Assembly (NCBI GenBank): GCA_001414485.1
Contig: LLEY01000069.1
Coordinates: 62,001-126,000, forward strand
From: Calycina herbarum
Lineage: Eukaryota > Ascomycota > Leotiomycetes > Helotiales > Pezizellaceae
DNA length: 64,000 nt
Direction: 5' to 3'
Every line of letters starts with the position of its first letter. Position 1 is the stretch's first letter. Positions 23,242 through 36,308 of this stretch are shown here, piece by piece. Made by a program: the position numbers and the translations under genes. The notes beneath the pieces were generated by a model. That model was given only the letters and a program-made list of their open reading frames with translations. It was not told where the DNA came from and made no database searches.

Positions 23242-26175
23242 GATTGTGTATTTGTGGTATTTATTCGTATGCGAAGTGCAATCAACTTCTTCGAATCTGA
23301 TCTGGGGATAAGCGCTTTGGGGTACTGGAGATTGCCAGTTCAGATGAGCACTTGGAGCTTGGTGTGAATCGTGTGAATCCGGCGCGGGGCACAGCGCTAA
23401 TTGCAGATTGGGGATCGCAGATTGCGAGACGGTGATTGGACTTTGGATCGTGAAGCCAGGTTGTCGGATTCACGGAACCTCGTCTCTTTTATTTGAACAA
23501 ATTGGGGTTTTGGCAGTTGACACAGTACCTTTTGAGGGACGCATGAGTCCCGTACGTTCACCTCCCCACAGTGGTTTCAGGGGTTGCTTAAACGGTGGTT
23601 TGCTGGTTTGCCCACCTCCAGGGCTGGCTGGAGAGCGGATGCTTATCGGGGGAAAGCCTATGACTAAGCCGGAAGGATGACTTCTGGGGTGTCCTCCCAG
23701 CGTTCTTTTTCGGCTTGGCTTGCTGTACGCTAGCATCCTGCGCCCGCTGTAATCGGCAATCCAAAGCTATTCAACCGCCAAAAGGGGTATTGCATCGCAT
23801 GCTCAATCAAATATATCCTCCGTATATCGAGAGGCACAGACTTATTCGAGACCTATCGTCAGTACTCGTCTAATCCAAATTTTCCTCAGACGCTGCCCGC
23901 TTTATTAAGTAAATACGACGTATCGTGGGATTTGCAGAGGTAGCGGGGTAAAAGGAATGGCTCACCGGTATTTTCAATTTTCTGACTGCATCGGCCCATG
24001 TGGCGAAGCACCGGTGTGCATTGGAGTGATTGATTGCAAGCTGTGCCAATTGCAACGAACCAATTCGTGTCCGTAAATAAGACATGCCAATAGAGTAGAG
24101 CAGGGCAGAGTAGAGTCGAGTAGAGCAGAGCCACGGAAGTGATGTTGGATTGGGGCCGGTCCAATGCCTAACTGACCGACCCAACATCTGGTAATTCTTC
24201 TCCACTCAGAATGCTTCGTTCGGATGAGAGGACGAGAACTGGGGCGGTGGTCTGTGATGGGTAAATAGAGTCAAGGCATCACAGCCACAAGAGAGTTGCA
24301 ACGAGTTAATTGTGAGGCCGAGGTTGCTGTGTTGTGTTGGTTGGTGATGTCTCGGTGCGACTCGTGGGGTGTGCCTGGGAAGAAAATGTGACTGTTTCTG
24401 TTAGACAGGTCAGAGATATTCGTGGCATCATTTTGCTGTCGAAACATCGAGTAGTTTTTTTGGTCTGGTAGATATGCAAACGAGTTTGAATGAATGGAAC
24501 CCCATTCTTCGGGGAAGGGTAGCAGACAACATAATCAAAGTCCGACGGAATAGGAGGAATCTTCGTTACAACCAACAAGCCATTTCAGTTTGCCTTAGCG
24601 AGTGGGCCAGACGTCAAGCGGCAGTGGGTAGGTACTGAGAGAGAAGGAGAAGTTGATTCGAGGATAAATAGACGTGGGAATGGCAGGGAAAAAGTTATCT
24701 TGTTGGTAAAGAGTTGGGTAGAAGACATGACAAAAAGTATCAGAGAACAAAACCTATATAGGGGGTTGGGAGAACATGTGTAACCATAGAGATAGTCGTA
24801 GCCATAGTTGTTACCAAGATAGCATTCTGAAGAAAGTAGAAAGAGGCTACCTATAAGACAGGAAAAGGAAGAGGCAGCTCGGGATACGTTCTCGGTTGCC
24901 ATCTCCTGAAACAGTAGACAAGACGGGAAGTTGGGATTTTTCGCTTGCAACTGTCAATTCAAGACGCAGACATTTGGAGAAAAAGAAATATGAGCAATTG
25001 AAGAGTCGCTGCAGGTCTGCGGGAAATGCCCAATGTGACCCGTCAACTGGTTCTCTTGAGACATGGCTCTGGTCTCGGTAGTCCACGAAGAACTGTCGTG
25101 ATTCCATGGTGCAGATCAACATCTGATACTGCTCTGCTCGCCTATGTCTCGGCGCTGGATTTTTAGCAAAAAGTAGAGCAGGATTTTGGAAATATAGAGG
25201 CAAAAGCTTGGTTCAGGGTCGTATCAATTGGGAGTCTTGCTCAAGTGGGACTCGCGAGACTGGAAGCAGACTGGAAGCAGACTGGATTGCTGGTACATGA
25301 ACAGCTGAAAACCAAGCTCGCCTCCAGCCATTTCAGCACAACTTGAAGCAAATCGGGCGCGGCGAGAAGGGCGCATGTGGCCTTCGTCCAATCATGGCGA
25401 TCGCTGTAACCCCCGGCTTTTGGGGTGCCCAGATCTGGCTTCCTCGACCTTGTTTATGCTCAAGCTATTCCCTGCACAATGCAGATAGTCCGAGAGGGTG
25501 ATTGGGTGCCGCAGGTTTTCAATGGGGTTTGGAGTGACTTCGCTGGAACCCAACCCGCACATGGAGAGAGGACAACCTTTCGTCATACTCAGCAGCTCAA
25601 GTAAAAGGGTGGTACGTTCACCACCTTTCCCCGAGACGAGACACAGAGTTCGATTATCTACCTCTGTCGCTCCCTTTTTTTGTTTGCAAAAATCCCTCTC
25701 TTTAAATTGAATCCCTTTTGCTCCTCCTCCTGCCGAGCGTCAACACCAAGCTCTGTTCGCGCTGCAGCTCAGCAAGCCGTCGGACCCTGGATAAATCGCT
25801 CAATCGGGGAGCTACCACTGATACCACTCCAAGTACTGAGTAAACTAGTGCATCGTCATATCCCGCCAGCTTGGCCAGCTCATTGCGTGAGACAACGGAA
25901 CGACGACGACCACGACGACCAGAATCCCCAACCTCCCTCTCTTCATCCCACCACACCACTTCACTGTGTGCCACCGAGGAGCTCCGGATACAATCAACAT
26001 CTGCAGCCAATCTCACGCGGAGAAGGACATCCTCATCACCATTGCTTCTTGGTGAATAGCAGGTCTCTTATCGACAACCTGCCTGATATTGCCAACCTGA
26101 TTATTGAATTGACCTCAGATTGCATGTCGCACACCATCAATTGATTGTCTACAACAACCCCAAACTCTGCCCAAC
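23242..26175. other. Long divergent intergenic region (2.9 kb)
   Basis: Lies between the unknown large gene (-) and the tricalbin gene (+), so it holds both promoters. The CT-rich stretch around 25590-26170 is probably tricalbin 5' leader. Short imperfect repeats occur at 24094-24132 (AGAGTAGAGCAG-like) and 25259-25286 (a 12-bp unit ACTGGAAGCAG). Minus-strand ORFs at 24585-25203 overlap each other and look spurious. Confidence 0.55.
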
Positions 26176-29100
26176 ATGGCACGAGAATCCGAGGCGGCGG
26201 AGCTGAAGACTCAAGGAGTTGTGGAAGCTGCACAGGATCCCAATTCCTCGACGACCGCGAATGATGCTCAAAGAAAGATGGTAGCAGAGAGCAAGAAGGC
26301 GGGCGTGGCAGCTTTCACATTCGACCCAAATGCGACACCAGAACAGAAGGCTGCTCAGGCGCGAGCAGTAAGACTTCCCAGCTCTGCTTGAACCAGACTA
26401 TGCTAACTCATATAACCAGCGTGTCCCCGAAGGCTTCCACCACGAACACAAATCCAAGGGAGTCGCCATACCTACAGATATCGATGATGGAGGACCGGGC
26501 GCCTATGACCTACCCTCACCAACCACCGCTGGCGCTCTTGCCCCTCCGACTCACAAGAAGGACGCTTCGGGGAAGCCGCTCACAAACGGCGTGTCCGAGG
26601 ATCTGGAATATGAAGATTTTGAACGATGGGTAGAGAGAACCGGTTGGGCCCCTAGATTTGGGAGCGGCGATGATTCTGAGGATGATAGCAGTCCATTGGA
26701 TCACCAAACATGGGTCGAAGGAAAACTCGACGACAAGTTCTTTGGAGGCAAGTTGCACATTCTTGTTGCTGCAAAGTGCTCAGCTAACTTTCTATGCTGC
26801 AGACTGGTATCACAACGCAGCGGTCATAGTTTTCGCATGTCTTTCCTCGTGGTTCGTCGCAACTCTGGGTGGTGGACTAGGCTGGGTCTTCATAATTATG
26901 GCGATATGCAGCACATACTATCGAACTTCGTTGCGCCGAGTACGACGGAATTTCCGAGACGACGTCAACAGAGAACTAGCCAAGCACAAGCTGGACACTG
27001 ATACGGAAAGTTTGGAGTGGATCAACAGCTTCTTGGTGAAGTTCTGGCCCATTTTTCAGCCGGTCCTCGCAGAAACAATCATCAACTCGGTTGACCAAGT
27101 TCTCAGCACTTCTACCCCCGCATTCCTGGATAGTCTTCGAATGAAGACATTCACGCTTGGGACTAAACCACCGCGAATGGAGCATGTTAGAACCTACCCA
27201 AAGGCCGAGGATGATATTGTTCTGATGGACTGGAAATTCAGTTTCACGCCCACTGATACGTCTGACATGACAGCCCGCCAGATGAAGAACAAAGTGAACC
27301 CCAAAGTTGTTCTTGAAATCAGAATTGGAAAAGCCATGATTAGCAAAGGGCTAGATGTCATTGTGGAAGACATGGCCTTCTCGGGCCTTATGCGTGTGAA
27401 GATGAAGCTTCAGATTCCATTTCCCCACGTCGAAAAGATCGAGGTTTGTTTCTTGGAGCCACCGACGATTGATTATGTTTGCAAACCACTTGGTGGTGAG
27501 ACCCTTGGTTTTGATATAAATTTTATCCCGGGCCTAGAAACATTTATCCTAGATCAGATCCACGCCAATATTGGTCCGATGATGTACGCACCCAATGTCT
27601 TCCCCATCGAGGTTGCAAAGATGCTCTCAGGGTCCGCCGTCGACCAAGCAATTGGAGTTATGGCTATCACTCTGCATGGTGCTCAAGGGCTCAAGAATCC
27701 CGACAAGTTTGCTGGAACCCCAGACCCATACACCATCATATCCTTCAACAATGGTGCCGAACTCGCCAGGACGAAGACCATCCACGAAAACGCAAATCCC
27801 CGATGGAACGAGACCAAATATGCCATTGTTACCAGTTTCAATGATACTCTTACGATGCAGATCTTGGATTATAATGAGTTCCGCAAGGACAAAGAGTTGG
27901 GTGTGACTAGTTTCCCCTTGGAGCGAGTACAGACCATCACAGAATACGAAAATGAGCAACTCGAGATCACGGCAAATGGTAAACCTCGAGGTATTTTGGC
28001 TGCTGACATTCGCTTTTTCCCTGTTCTCGAGGGCGCAGATGGACCGGATGGAAAGAAAGAACCTCCTCCAGAGTCGAACACAGGTATTGCTCGTTTCACT
28101 ATTGAACAAGCCAAAGACCTCGATGGCACCAAGAGTTTGATCGGCCAGCTCAGCCCATACGCAGTTCTACTTCTCAACAACAAAGAAATCCATGTTACCA
28201 GGAAATTGAAGCGAACCAATAACCCTATTTGGGATAATGGTAGCAAAGAAGTATTAATCACTGATCGCAAATCTGCAAAGCTCGGATTGGTGATCAAGGA
28301 TGACAGAGATCTTTCCGCGGACCCAATTCTTGGTACATATCAAGTCAAGCTTGATGATATGCTCACTTTGATGGAAAAGGGTCAGGAGTGGTACAATCTC
28401 GCCGGTGCACAGACGGGACGAGCAAAATTGACCGTGCAATGGAAACCTGTCGCGCTCTCTGGAGTAGGCGCCGGCACTGGAGGTTATGTCACACCTGTTG
28501 GAGTCATGAGAATCCATGTCAAGAATGCCAGGGATCTCCGAAATCTTGAGACTATTGGCAAATCGGATCCTTACGTTCGGGTGCTCTTGTCGGGTATTGA
28601 GAAAGGACGTACAGTCACATTCCAGAATAACCTCAATCCAGACTTTGACGAAGTCATTTATGTGCCTGTTCACAGCGCCCGAGAGAAGCTCATCCTTGAA
28701 GTTATGGACCAAGAGACTCTTGGTAGTGACAGATCGTTGGGACTGGTTGAAGTGTTGGCAGCAGACTATGTTGAGCAAGCCGATAATGGCGAGTTTCTGG
28801 TGCATGATTCCAAACTCCCACATGCAGATGTATTACGGATACACGGCAAAGGCTCGCCCAAGGGTACCCTCAACTACACTGTCTCCTTCTATCCTCTTCT
28901 CAACATCGCAGATCCAGAAGACGAGGAAGAAGCAGCAGAAAGAAGATCCTCCTCCGAACAGAAGATCTCGGAAAGAAACCCATCAGAACGAGGTCGCATT
29001 TCAGTCGACACAAGCCTCAAAAATGGAGATGGCTCGGTTCCATCAACTCCGACGACCTTGGCAACAAATGGTTCCATCGGACCTAGGGCTGACAGCTCAC

Positions 29101-30883
29101 TTGCCAAAGCACTCGCGGAGGGCGAAAAGGAGCAAGAAGAAACAACAGAGGAGAAGAAGCTGCCCAAGATTCGACTCACGCCTGAGGAATTGGTCAAGTA
29201 TGAGTCTGGTCTCATTATTTTCAAGATCCTTGACGTGGAACTTTCCGAGAAGGACGTTAAAGTGGAAGTTGTAATGGACGATATGGCCTTTGCCTCCTAC
29301 TCTTCGTCAACCATACGATCTAAGACTTCTACTCTAGATGAGATTGGAGATTGTTTTGTTCGAGAACTCGACTTTTCCAAGATCACGTTGCGTATTCGTG
29401 ACAAGGACTCCAACAAAGGCGAAAACAAGAAAGAACACACGATCGCATCTCTACAAGGCAATACCTTGGATACCCTAAAGCAGTGTTTGGTACGTAAATT
29501 TCCTTTGAGATACTCACACCCAGTGCTAACGAGCTGCAGAATAATCCTACTATCCTCAAGATGAAAGACGACGAAGGAAAAATCAGTAGCATCAAAGTCA
29601 GCTTGAAGTACATCCCAGTAAAGATGACACTTGATCCAAGTGAAAGCATCAACAACATGGGCAAACTTCGTGTTGACGTCCTTGATGGCTCAGATCTACC
29701 ATGCGCAGATCGCAACGGATACAGTGATCCATACTGCAAGTTTGAGCTCAACGGCAAGGATGTTTTCAAGACCAAAGTACAGAAGAAAACTCTACATCCA
29801 GCCTGGAACGAATTTTTCGAGGTCGATGTTCCATCGAGAACCGCTGCTAAATTCAATTGCAAAGTTTATGATTGGGATTTTGGTGAGAACCCCGATTTCC
29901 TGGGCGCTGCAGAGGTCAACCTTGAGCTACTGGATCCTTTCAAGGCCCAAGAATACAATCTAGCGCTGGATGGAAAGTCGGGCTCAATCAGATTGCGACT
30001 ACTGTTCCGACCTGACTATGTCACACGCTCTCGACAGGGATCCTCTACATTTTCAGGTACATTTGCTACTCCGGGCAAGATAGTCACTGGCGTCGCCGGT
30101 GCGCCAATCAAGGGAGTTGGCTTCGCAGCACATGGTGTTGGCAAAGGTGCATCCTTCATCAAACACGGATTCAGCCGCAAGAAGAAGGAAGACGATAACA
30201 CCAATGGAGCCAGTGCCACCGAGATGAAATCTGAAGATGCCGCGTTCGCTTCTGGTGGCTTTAGTGGACCCAGGAGATCCAGTGCCCTTCCTGCGCCAAA
30301 CGATGTCACGGCCCCCACCACACCCCCTGGAAGTTCATTAGGTTTACCATCTCACAGCCGAACGAAAAGTTTCGGTCAAAACTCTATGCACAGCACCGTC
30401 TTTGGCTCCTCGCCGTCCGCTGCGTCGACGGGAACAGCGAACTTTACGATTATCTCTGCTGCTGGTTATCCCCCATCTTCGAACGTCATGGTCTACATGA
30501 AGCAGCTTGGTCCCAAGGTCAAGGTCCTTCATAAAACGGAGCACATCAAGTCCGCATCTGGGATGGTGAGCTTCAACGATAAGAAGGAGAGTTTCAAGTG
30601 TGCCTGTTCGGCCGACACACAGTTCCAAGTTCAAGTCAAGGGCCACAACACTTTTGGGAGTGATGATGATCTTGGGGAGGGCCTCTTCTTTGTGGATGAG
30701 AGTGGGAGTGGACAGGAGAAGAGCGTTAAGGCTGGGAGTGGGCATGTGATGATTAAGAGTAATTTCATCCTAACGCCGGAGGAGGGGACGGAGAGTCCGA
30801 AGGGACTTAGGCGGAGCTTTTTGAGTAAGAAGGAGAGTTCTAATGGACGGACTAGTCGGGAGGTTACGCCTACGCCGCCCTGA
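26176..30883 (+). CDS. Tricalbin-type protein (SMP and multiple C2 domains)
   Basis: Four exons: 26176-26367, 26420-26747, 26803-29489 and 29540-30883, giving 1516 residues. Intron 2 has a GC donor (AG|GCAAGT) with a TGCAG acceptor; it is the only one that yields the continuous FFGDWYHNAA. Residues 1-173 are hydrophilic and acidic; residues 176-210 are a hydrophobic hairpin (VIVFACLSSWFVATLGGGLGWVF); the SMP lipid-transfer domain covers about 235-450 (SLEWINSFLVKFWPIFQPVL). C2 domains begin near 454 (PDPYTIISF), 599, 739 (KSDPYVRVLL), a degenerate one near 970, one near 1109 (GYSDPYCKFELNGKDVF) and a C2-like module near 1380. Several keep the Asp residues for calcium-dependent lipid binding. 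Tricalbins tether cortical ER to plasma membrane and move lipids. Length resembles yeast Tcb3 more than Tcb1/2. Confidence 0.95.
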
Positions 30884-33055
30884 GTTGGGGTAGTGTGTTG
30901 GGTATGGGGACGGGGATTTAGTGGAGGGATTAATGGGATTTGGATCGTGCCTGATTTTTAATTCTGAGCGTGTTGCTTTTAGCTTTGTTGTTGTTTGTTG
31001 TTTTTCTCGGTTTTATTTTGCGATACCACTTCATTTCGGTTTTTTTTTCCAATTCTGTTATTTGGGAGAGTGGTAAAAGTGTCTCTTTTTCGTTTGGTGG
31101 GGGAAAGAAAAGGGGAGTATGAATTGGGTGGATGAAGTACCTGGCTTTTGTCCTGGTTGGATGTGAAGGCCTTGGGTATTTCTAGCTAGCTAGCTAGTTT
31201 GTTGGGGAGGGGCAGTGGCATATTCTAGTTTGATGAATGAGAAAATTTTTAAAACATGATTTTGAAGGTGTGTTGATGTGCTTTGTAGGGGTTACTTGCC
31301 ACGCCTTGGATTTACAATTGGGAGTTTTTAGAAAGGTTGTGCGATGATATATTGAGTCTGACCAAGGGCTCAAGTACGTCTAGACTCTTACTCTCAAAGT
31401 CAATGTTGAGGTCATTCCTTCCGTGGCTTGACTAAAGCTACCTAGTCCCAAAGGTGTTCGTTCAGGTATCGACAGAAGGTGGTTGAGGTCGTTACTTTCT
31501 TGACTTTACTTCTTCGACTGGTTCGGACACCTTGAGGTCGCTCCTTTCCACTTAACGTTGTCGACGCCAGACCCACCTGACCACAATGAGAAAGGAAGGC
31601 ACGACCCCCTGGATTGTCTTGTACGCATATACTTTTTGTTCCGCCGGAAACAGGGGGTTGATTGGACTTGGGGGAGTGGAGGGGATGATGAGTTACTTTG
31701 AAATTTGGACTCCTGGGAAAATATACGGAGAAAGGAGGCTTTCGCTGAGAAAAGATGGCTGAAAGTGATCTAGTTAGTTCTCAAGTACAGATGGTACATG
31801 TAGGAGATAGACGGGCTACAAGAGACTAGATAGTTTCATGAGTAAGTGAAGTTATATTCCATGATTTTTCATTGGGCTGTGTTACTTTGTTTGGTTGGGT
31901 TAATTGTTCGAAAATGGCCGAGAGAATATGGTTTTGGGTATATTATTTAGGTGAATGAAGAAGGCCGGGAGAGATGGGTATCTATGTAAGTACTCGGCAA
32001 CCAGCTGCGTTGGTGGTGGCAGTTAGGGAGAAGAAGGTTGTGAAGCCTTTAAAGAGGGTTTGGCTTGAGAAACGCAGGGTGGGAGATTGTACTCTTTCGT
32101 TTTGTGAAGGAGTTTGAAATTGGACCTTGACTTGGACTTGAATCTAGAAATGCTGGAAGTAGACGGTTGATCGAGAGAATTGCGTTGAGACAAGAAAACA
32201 ACAATTGAAGAAGAAACTAGCAGTTGATTGATAACTAGAATCCGTATAATTGAAGATGCAATGAATGAGTGTGTGTTTAATAGAAAAGAATTAACGATAT
32301 TAAGAAAGCCCAAGTTGTTAAACTGAGAGATAAGAAGAGGAAACCAAACCAACCCCCCCCCCCCCCCCCCCCCACCCGACTCAACAACTATATATAAACA
32401 AAAATCAATCATCTTCCCAAGCTGCCAGATAAAAAATAGATTGTAGTTGTGAATAATTACCGAGCATTATGAATTCTTTTTTCTTCAAGCCCTATCAGGG
32501 AAAACTCATTACCACTTTTTATCATGTTTCTTGAGGCTCCATGTTCGTGACGAGTACCTAAGAAAAGCAACTCTACAGAGGTAATCTTGGCAGTTTTTAT
32601 CATGCTATCTACGTAGATAACTTATAGTCGACGTATACTTCAGCTAGACGATCTTCATTAAACACCCTTTTCCTAGAATGTCTAGAGTAATTAACATAAT
32701 TGAAGAGATTTACCGATAATATTTATGGATATGGAGTAAATTTTGCTTCTCTCCGGTGTTCGTCTAACTTTTATCTTGTAGTTTAAATATCCTAGCCTTC
32801 TAGAACAATTGATATATTCAAATACACATAACGAGGGCAAGTCTCCTAACCCCTTCTCGTCAACAGACCAACAAACTGAAAACTACAAGTACATGTCACA
32901 TTTATTTGATCGAAGAACCTCGACATCATCTGAAAGACGGGATTTTCAAGTACTTCTGCCTCCGTGCGTAAACCATACTCCGTAGTACATAACCCTGTGT
33001 CTCACATCCCCAAATGAACCCCCTAGGAAAAGAGAAACCCTAAGACCTGGGTTTA
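30884..33055. other. Intergenic region between convergent genes
   Basis: Tricalbin 3' region followed by AT- and T-rich DNA. A 129-codon minus-strand ORF at 32023-32412 includes a poly-Gly read from a poly-C tract and is not credible. No gene seen. Confidence 0.6.
32353..32373. repeat. Poly-C tract (21)
   Basis: Twenty-one consecutive C residues (the run is interrupted by one A at 32374). Likely unstable and may mark an assembly weak point. Confidence 0.9.
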
Positions 33056-33748
33056 TTACCATCCTGCCCCGAATGTTCCCGGCTTCTGCTCATAATAGCT
33101 ACTGACTTTCGTCTTAGAATTACTTCCCAGGTTTGTCCCTCTCTTTCTCGGCTTTCTGGGACTGTAAGGCGCGGCAGATGCATTGTAACTTAAATACCAA
33201 CATTAGCTCCTTTCTACATCATATTCAAGCACACATAAAACTCACCCAGTCCATCTCATGAAAGTATCCGTCAGCGACTCCTCAGGCCAAACCCAATAAA
33301 TGCCCACGGCAAGAAAAGCGGTTACAAAAGCAGCAAAAGCAATGTTACCACTCTCTTCGACAAGGAGGGCAAAGAGAAGAAGAAGAAGCAGTCCTATGAC
33401 CACCAGCTGCACCGTGAAGAAGCTTGAGGCGTGTGCCCTACTCTATCCTCATATTTAGTAAGAAGATTTCCAGGCGCGTTTTAAGATACACACAGTTTTC
33501 GCCTGCTCGAAATCTCGCGCGAGAACGCGTGCCGTTTCCTCTTGGGCTGCGAAATCGTAAAGTCCCTCTTCGATGTCTTTTCGCCGCATGTGGTAGAGGT
33601 CGATGCCTATCCAGATGCAGTTTTCTACCCAGTCCATTTGGCTTCCGTCTACGTCGCGGAAGGCGAGGGCTTGACGGATCCAGGACTTGACTGCGCGTGC
33701 GCTGGCGTCTTGTCCGGGAAAGGAATCCTGGAGTTCTTTTGTTGACAT
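33056..33748 (-). CDS. Small two-span membrane protein, family unknown
   Basis: Three exons on the minus strand: 33492-33748, 33246-33437 and 33056-33161, with introns of 54 and 84 bp; total 184 residues. Residues 1-86 are hydrophilic and start MSTKELQDSFPGQDASARAV, with an amphipathic, Trp-containing helix region (MDWVENCIWIGIDLYHMRRK). Residues about 96-114 (VQLVVIGLLLLLLFALLVEE) and 121-138 (FAAFVTAFLAVGIYWVWP) are strong membrane spans separated by a short acidic loop. The tail is basic (GPRKPRKRGTNLG) and ends GTFGAGW. If intron 2 were not spliced the protein would stop right after MRWTG. I do not recognise the family; topology with both ends on one side suggests an ER or other internal membrane protein, but this is inference. 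Exon joins rest on frame and splice consensus only. Confidence 0.72.
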
Positions 33749-36308
33749 TGTGTTCTTTTCCCTTCGTGATTTCGGGGTTGTGGCGCTTATGGGTTGGAGG
33801 ACCTAGAGGACTGGCAGAAAAGATTGGATTTCATATTTTTCAAGAGGTATATAGGGAATGAGATAATAGATTGCGGAAATAGAAAGAAACTTCCGTTTTG
33901 GGTAGTAGGGAAGGGAAACATTACAAACAAAGGCTGCAAACGTCAAACATAACAAAAGAGAATCAACTTGATGCTTTATGAAGACAAATCCACTAGGGGT
34001 TCTTTGAAGTTGCTAACAAAAAACAATCGTATTGTTGGAAGCTTCTCGTTTGTACCGTCAAGGTTTGACGAACCTTGGAGATATGTGTGGCATCAACAAA
34101 AGTTCCAAATTCGCCCATACTGAATAACAGATAACGCATATCAGACTTGACTCCGTACCCAAGCACTCTCCCTTGGTTAACGGTTTTCGGCGGATGGCAA
34201 AAGAAGGGGCATTACAAGAAATCCAGCATCGTCGATGGTCGTGATTATGCGATGTGGATGCAAAGGAAGGGGCTGAATCCAGCCTGAAAGTGGCCTAGCG
34301 TAATCGCTTACTTGGCGCGTCCCGACAACGACGAGACCATCCTGCCATCTCCCACATATCTCATTAACCCATATAATTGAAGAGTCAACAGACGCCGCAA
34401 GGAAGTGGCCTCGGTGTCCATCATATCCAGAAATGTTATAGCCACGCGCAAAGAAGAATTATTCGCGCATTGCGCCCGCTCCTCCCAACTTCTCCGCTCT
34501 CGGAGGTGTTCGACCATGTTATCACTCCGGTGGGGGTTTTTGAGATTTTGTTTCACACACTTCTAGATCAAATCACACACCCACAGTAATATCTGCTAAG
34601 CATCATCTAGCTCAAAAACGGAACCATATATCTCCACAACTTATTCCCATTATTCCAACCCATCCCGATCAAGACTTGGACCAACAGCTCCTCTCACATC
34701 CACTGTCCACACGACAATAAAGATTCAACCCAGTTTTTATACAACGCCTATCTCCCGTCGCGGCTCAACGGTCGAATTGGAGACCCCATACTGTCAAAAC
34801 TCATCCTTAAGGTTGCATGGCTTTATTTGCGTGTAGGGAGGTACCTTGCTTGGACGGGAATATAATTCCACACAAGGGATGTTTTTCTTCTGTCAAATTG
34901 TCACAGAAACGGTGAGTTGGCGAGACTCTGATCAAGATTACACCTTGAGCCTCTGGTGGAGTAAAATGCGCAACGTTAGCTATTTACTTTCCTGCCAAGG
35001 GGGATCCCCCCATAAAAACGCTAGCAACCCTGAGGATGGATTTTGAGGATATCTGTATCTTTCAGGATTCGAATCTTCTGGGCATCCATACCGTTGGGGG
35101 CTTAGAAAACTTCTGAAGTTGGTTTTTTGTTCGGCTACTATGGCACTGAATATATTATTCATTGGAAATGAAAAGCAATGCAAGTGTATTGGGGCTGTTG
35201 GGGCGGTCTTGTCTTTACATTGATTGAATTATTTTATCTTCTCACTGGGGATACAAATATTGTGCTACCAGTGTAGTATTAGCCTGTTTACACATGTTAT
35301 TGGTCGAATGCATTCTTGTTATCTGGTAACCATGCTGCTCTGCGGCGTTCAATGCTACCTACCGTTATTTGTAGTTATTCGGTTATGCACTCACCCTGTT
35401 GATGGTGTTCTTGGAAGATTCTATCGATATTAGATCTTCAGAGTTGCGTCGCCAAGCAAAGCGTATGATCTCCTTCCTGATCAAAGTTGATCCGATGATT
35501 CGCAAGGGTGTCCGGGTGGCGGCGAGGGAAAGCCTCCGTGGGAGAACTTCGGTAAGCATCAACCACGATACTTAAGTTTATAGTTAGGGTATTAAAGTTA
35601 GAGTTATTAGGAGGCGTCACTTCCTGAGAGTTGCGATGTAATTTTCTTACTTTCAGTATTTGCCAGCATATTGGGGTGCGTGATGAAGTTAGGCGCGGTG
35701 GGGTGAGGAGAAAATTTATCTGCGACTGCCAAGGTGCTTTCAAAGTTTCTTCAGCAATGAACGTCATCCGGAGAATATTTGTCAGGAATATCATAATCGG
35801 ATTTTTTCTTGGCCATCAGTTGGTTGGGAATCGAGACCGGATTTCCCCGTGGCATTTGACCGACAATGGGAGGATTTTGAGAGGGGGTCGGATCCACTTT
35901 CTTCTTCTCGGTGCTTGGCCACCTTATTGGTTACATCTATTCTGATGACTACCGAGAACAGCAGCTGCCAAGTTGAATCGAAGTCGACACCGGCGATGCC
36001 ACGATGGGGCTTAGCATGGGAGCCGCACCCATGGTTTATCTGGTTGAATTTTGTAACGAATAAAAGACCCCAGATGTTGTATCAATGTGACGCTGCCAAG
36101 CAGATCTCGGTACCTTAATCCATCTCCTCGAGGTCTTTCGCCAATGTGTCCACCCTGTTTACAAGGCATGTGGATTCCGGAAACATTTCTTTAAATGAGA
36201 AGACTATCCTAGTCTCTTTGATAACTTATATATAAACGGCATTGTGACCATCAAGTCTAAATCCTCATCACAGGAGTTCATTCATTCTTATTCCCAACAA
36301 TCATCAAA
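33749..36308. other. Intergenic region upstream of FMN dehydrogenase
   Basis: Lies between divergent genes. ORFs at 34308-34589, 34846-35183 and 35631-36118 overlap in opposite frames and show no domain-like sequence or splice logic. No gene recognised. Confidence 0.55.
36227..36236 (+). promoter_or_regulatory. TATA box of FMN dehydrogenase gene
   Basis: TATATATAAA lies 73-82 bp upstream of the ATG and is followed by a CAAG/TCATCA-rich leader, a usual fungal promoter layout. Confidence 0.6.

Noticed and set aside
24585..25203. Two overlapping minus-strand ORFs
   Set aside because: Frames overlap each other, Cys/Phe/Ser-rich, no splice logic joining them.
25680..26144. 154-codon ORF before tricalbin
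   Set aside because: Sits in the CT-rich leader of the tricalbin gene and lacks recognisable content.
32023..32412. Minus-strand ORF with poly-Gly
   Set aside because: The Gly run is only the poly-C tract read in reverse.
35050..35110. GGATTCGAATCT, possible tRNA T-arm
   Set aside because: Stem bases do not pair as a T-arm and no acceptor or anticodon stem is found on either strand.
35631..36118. Overlapping plus-strand ORFs before the dehydrogenase
   Set aside because: No family-like sequence and no consistent splice sites.
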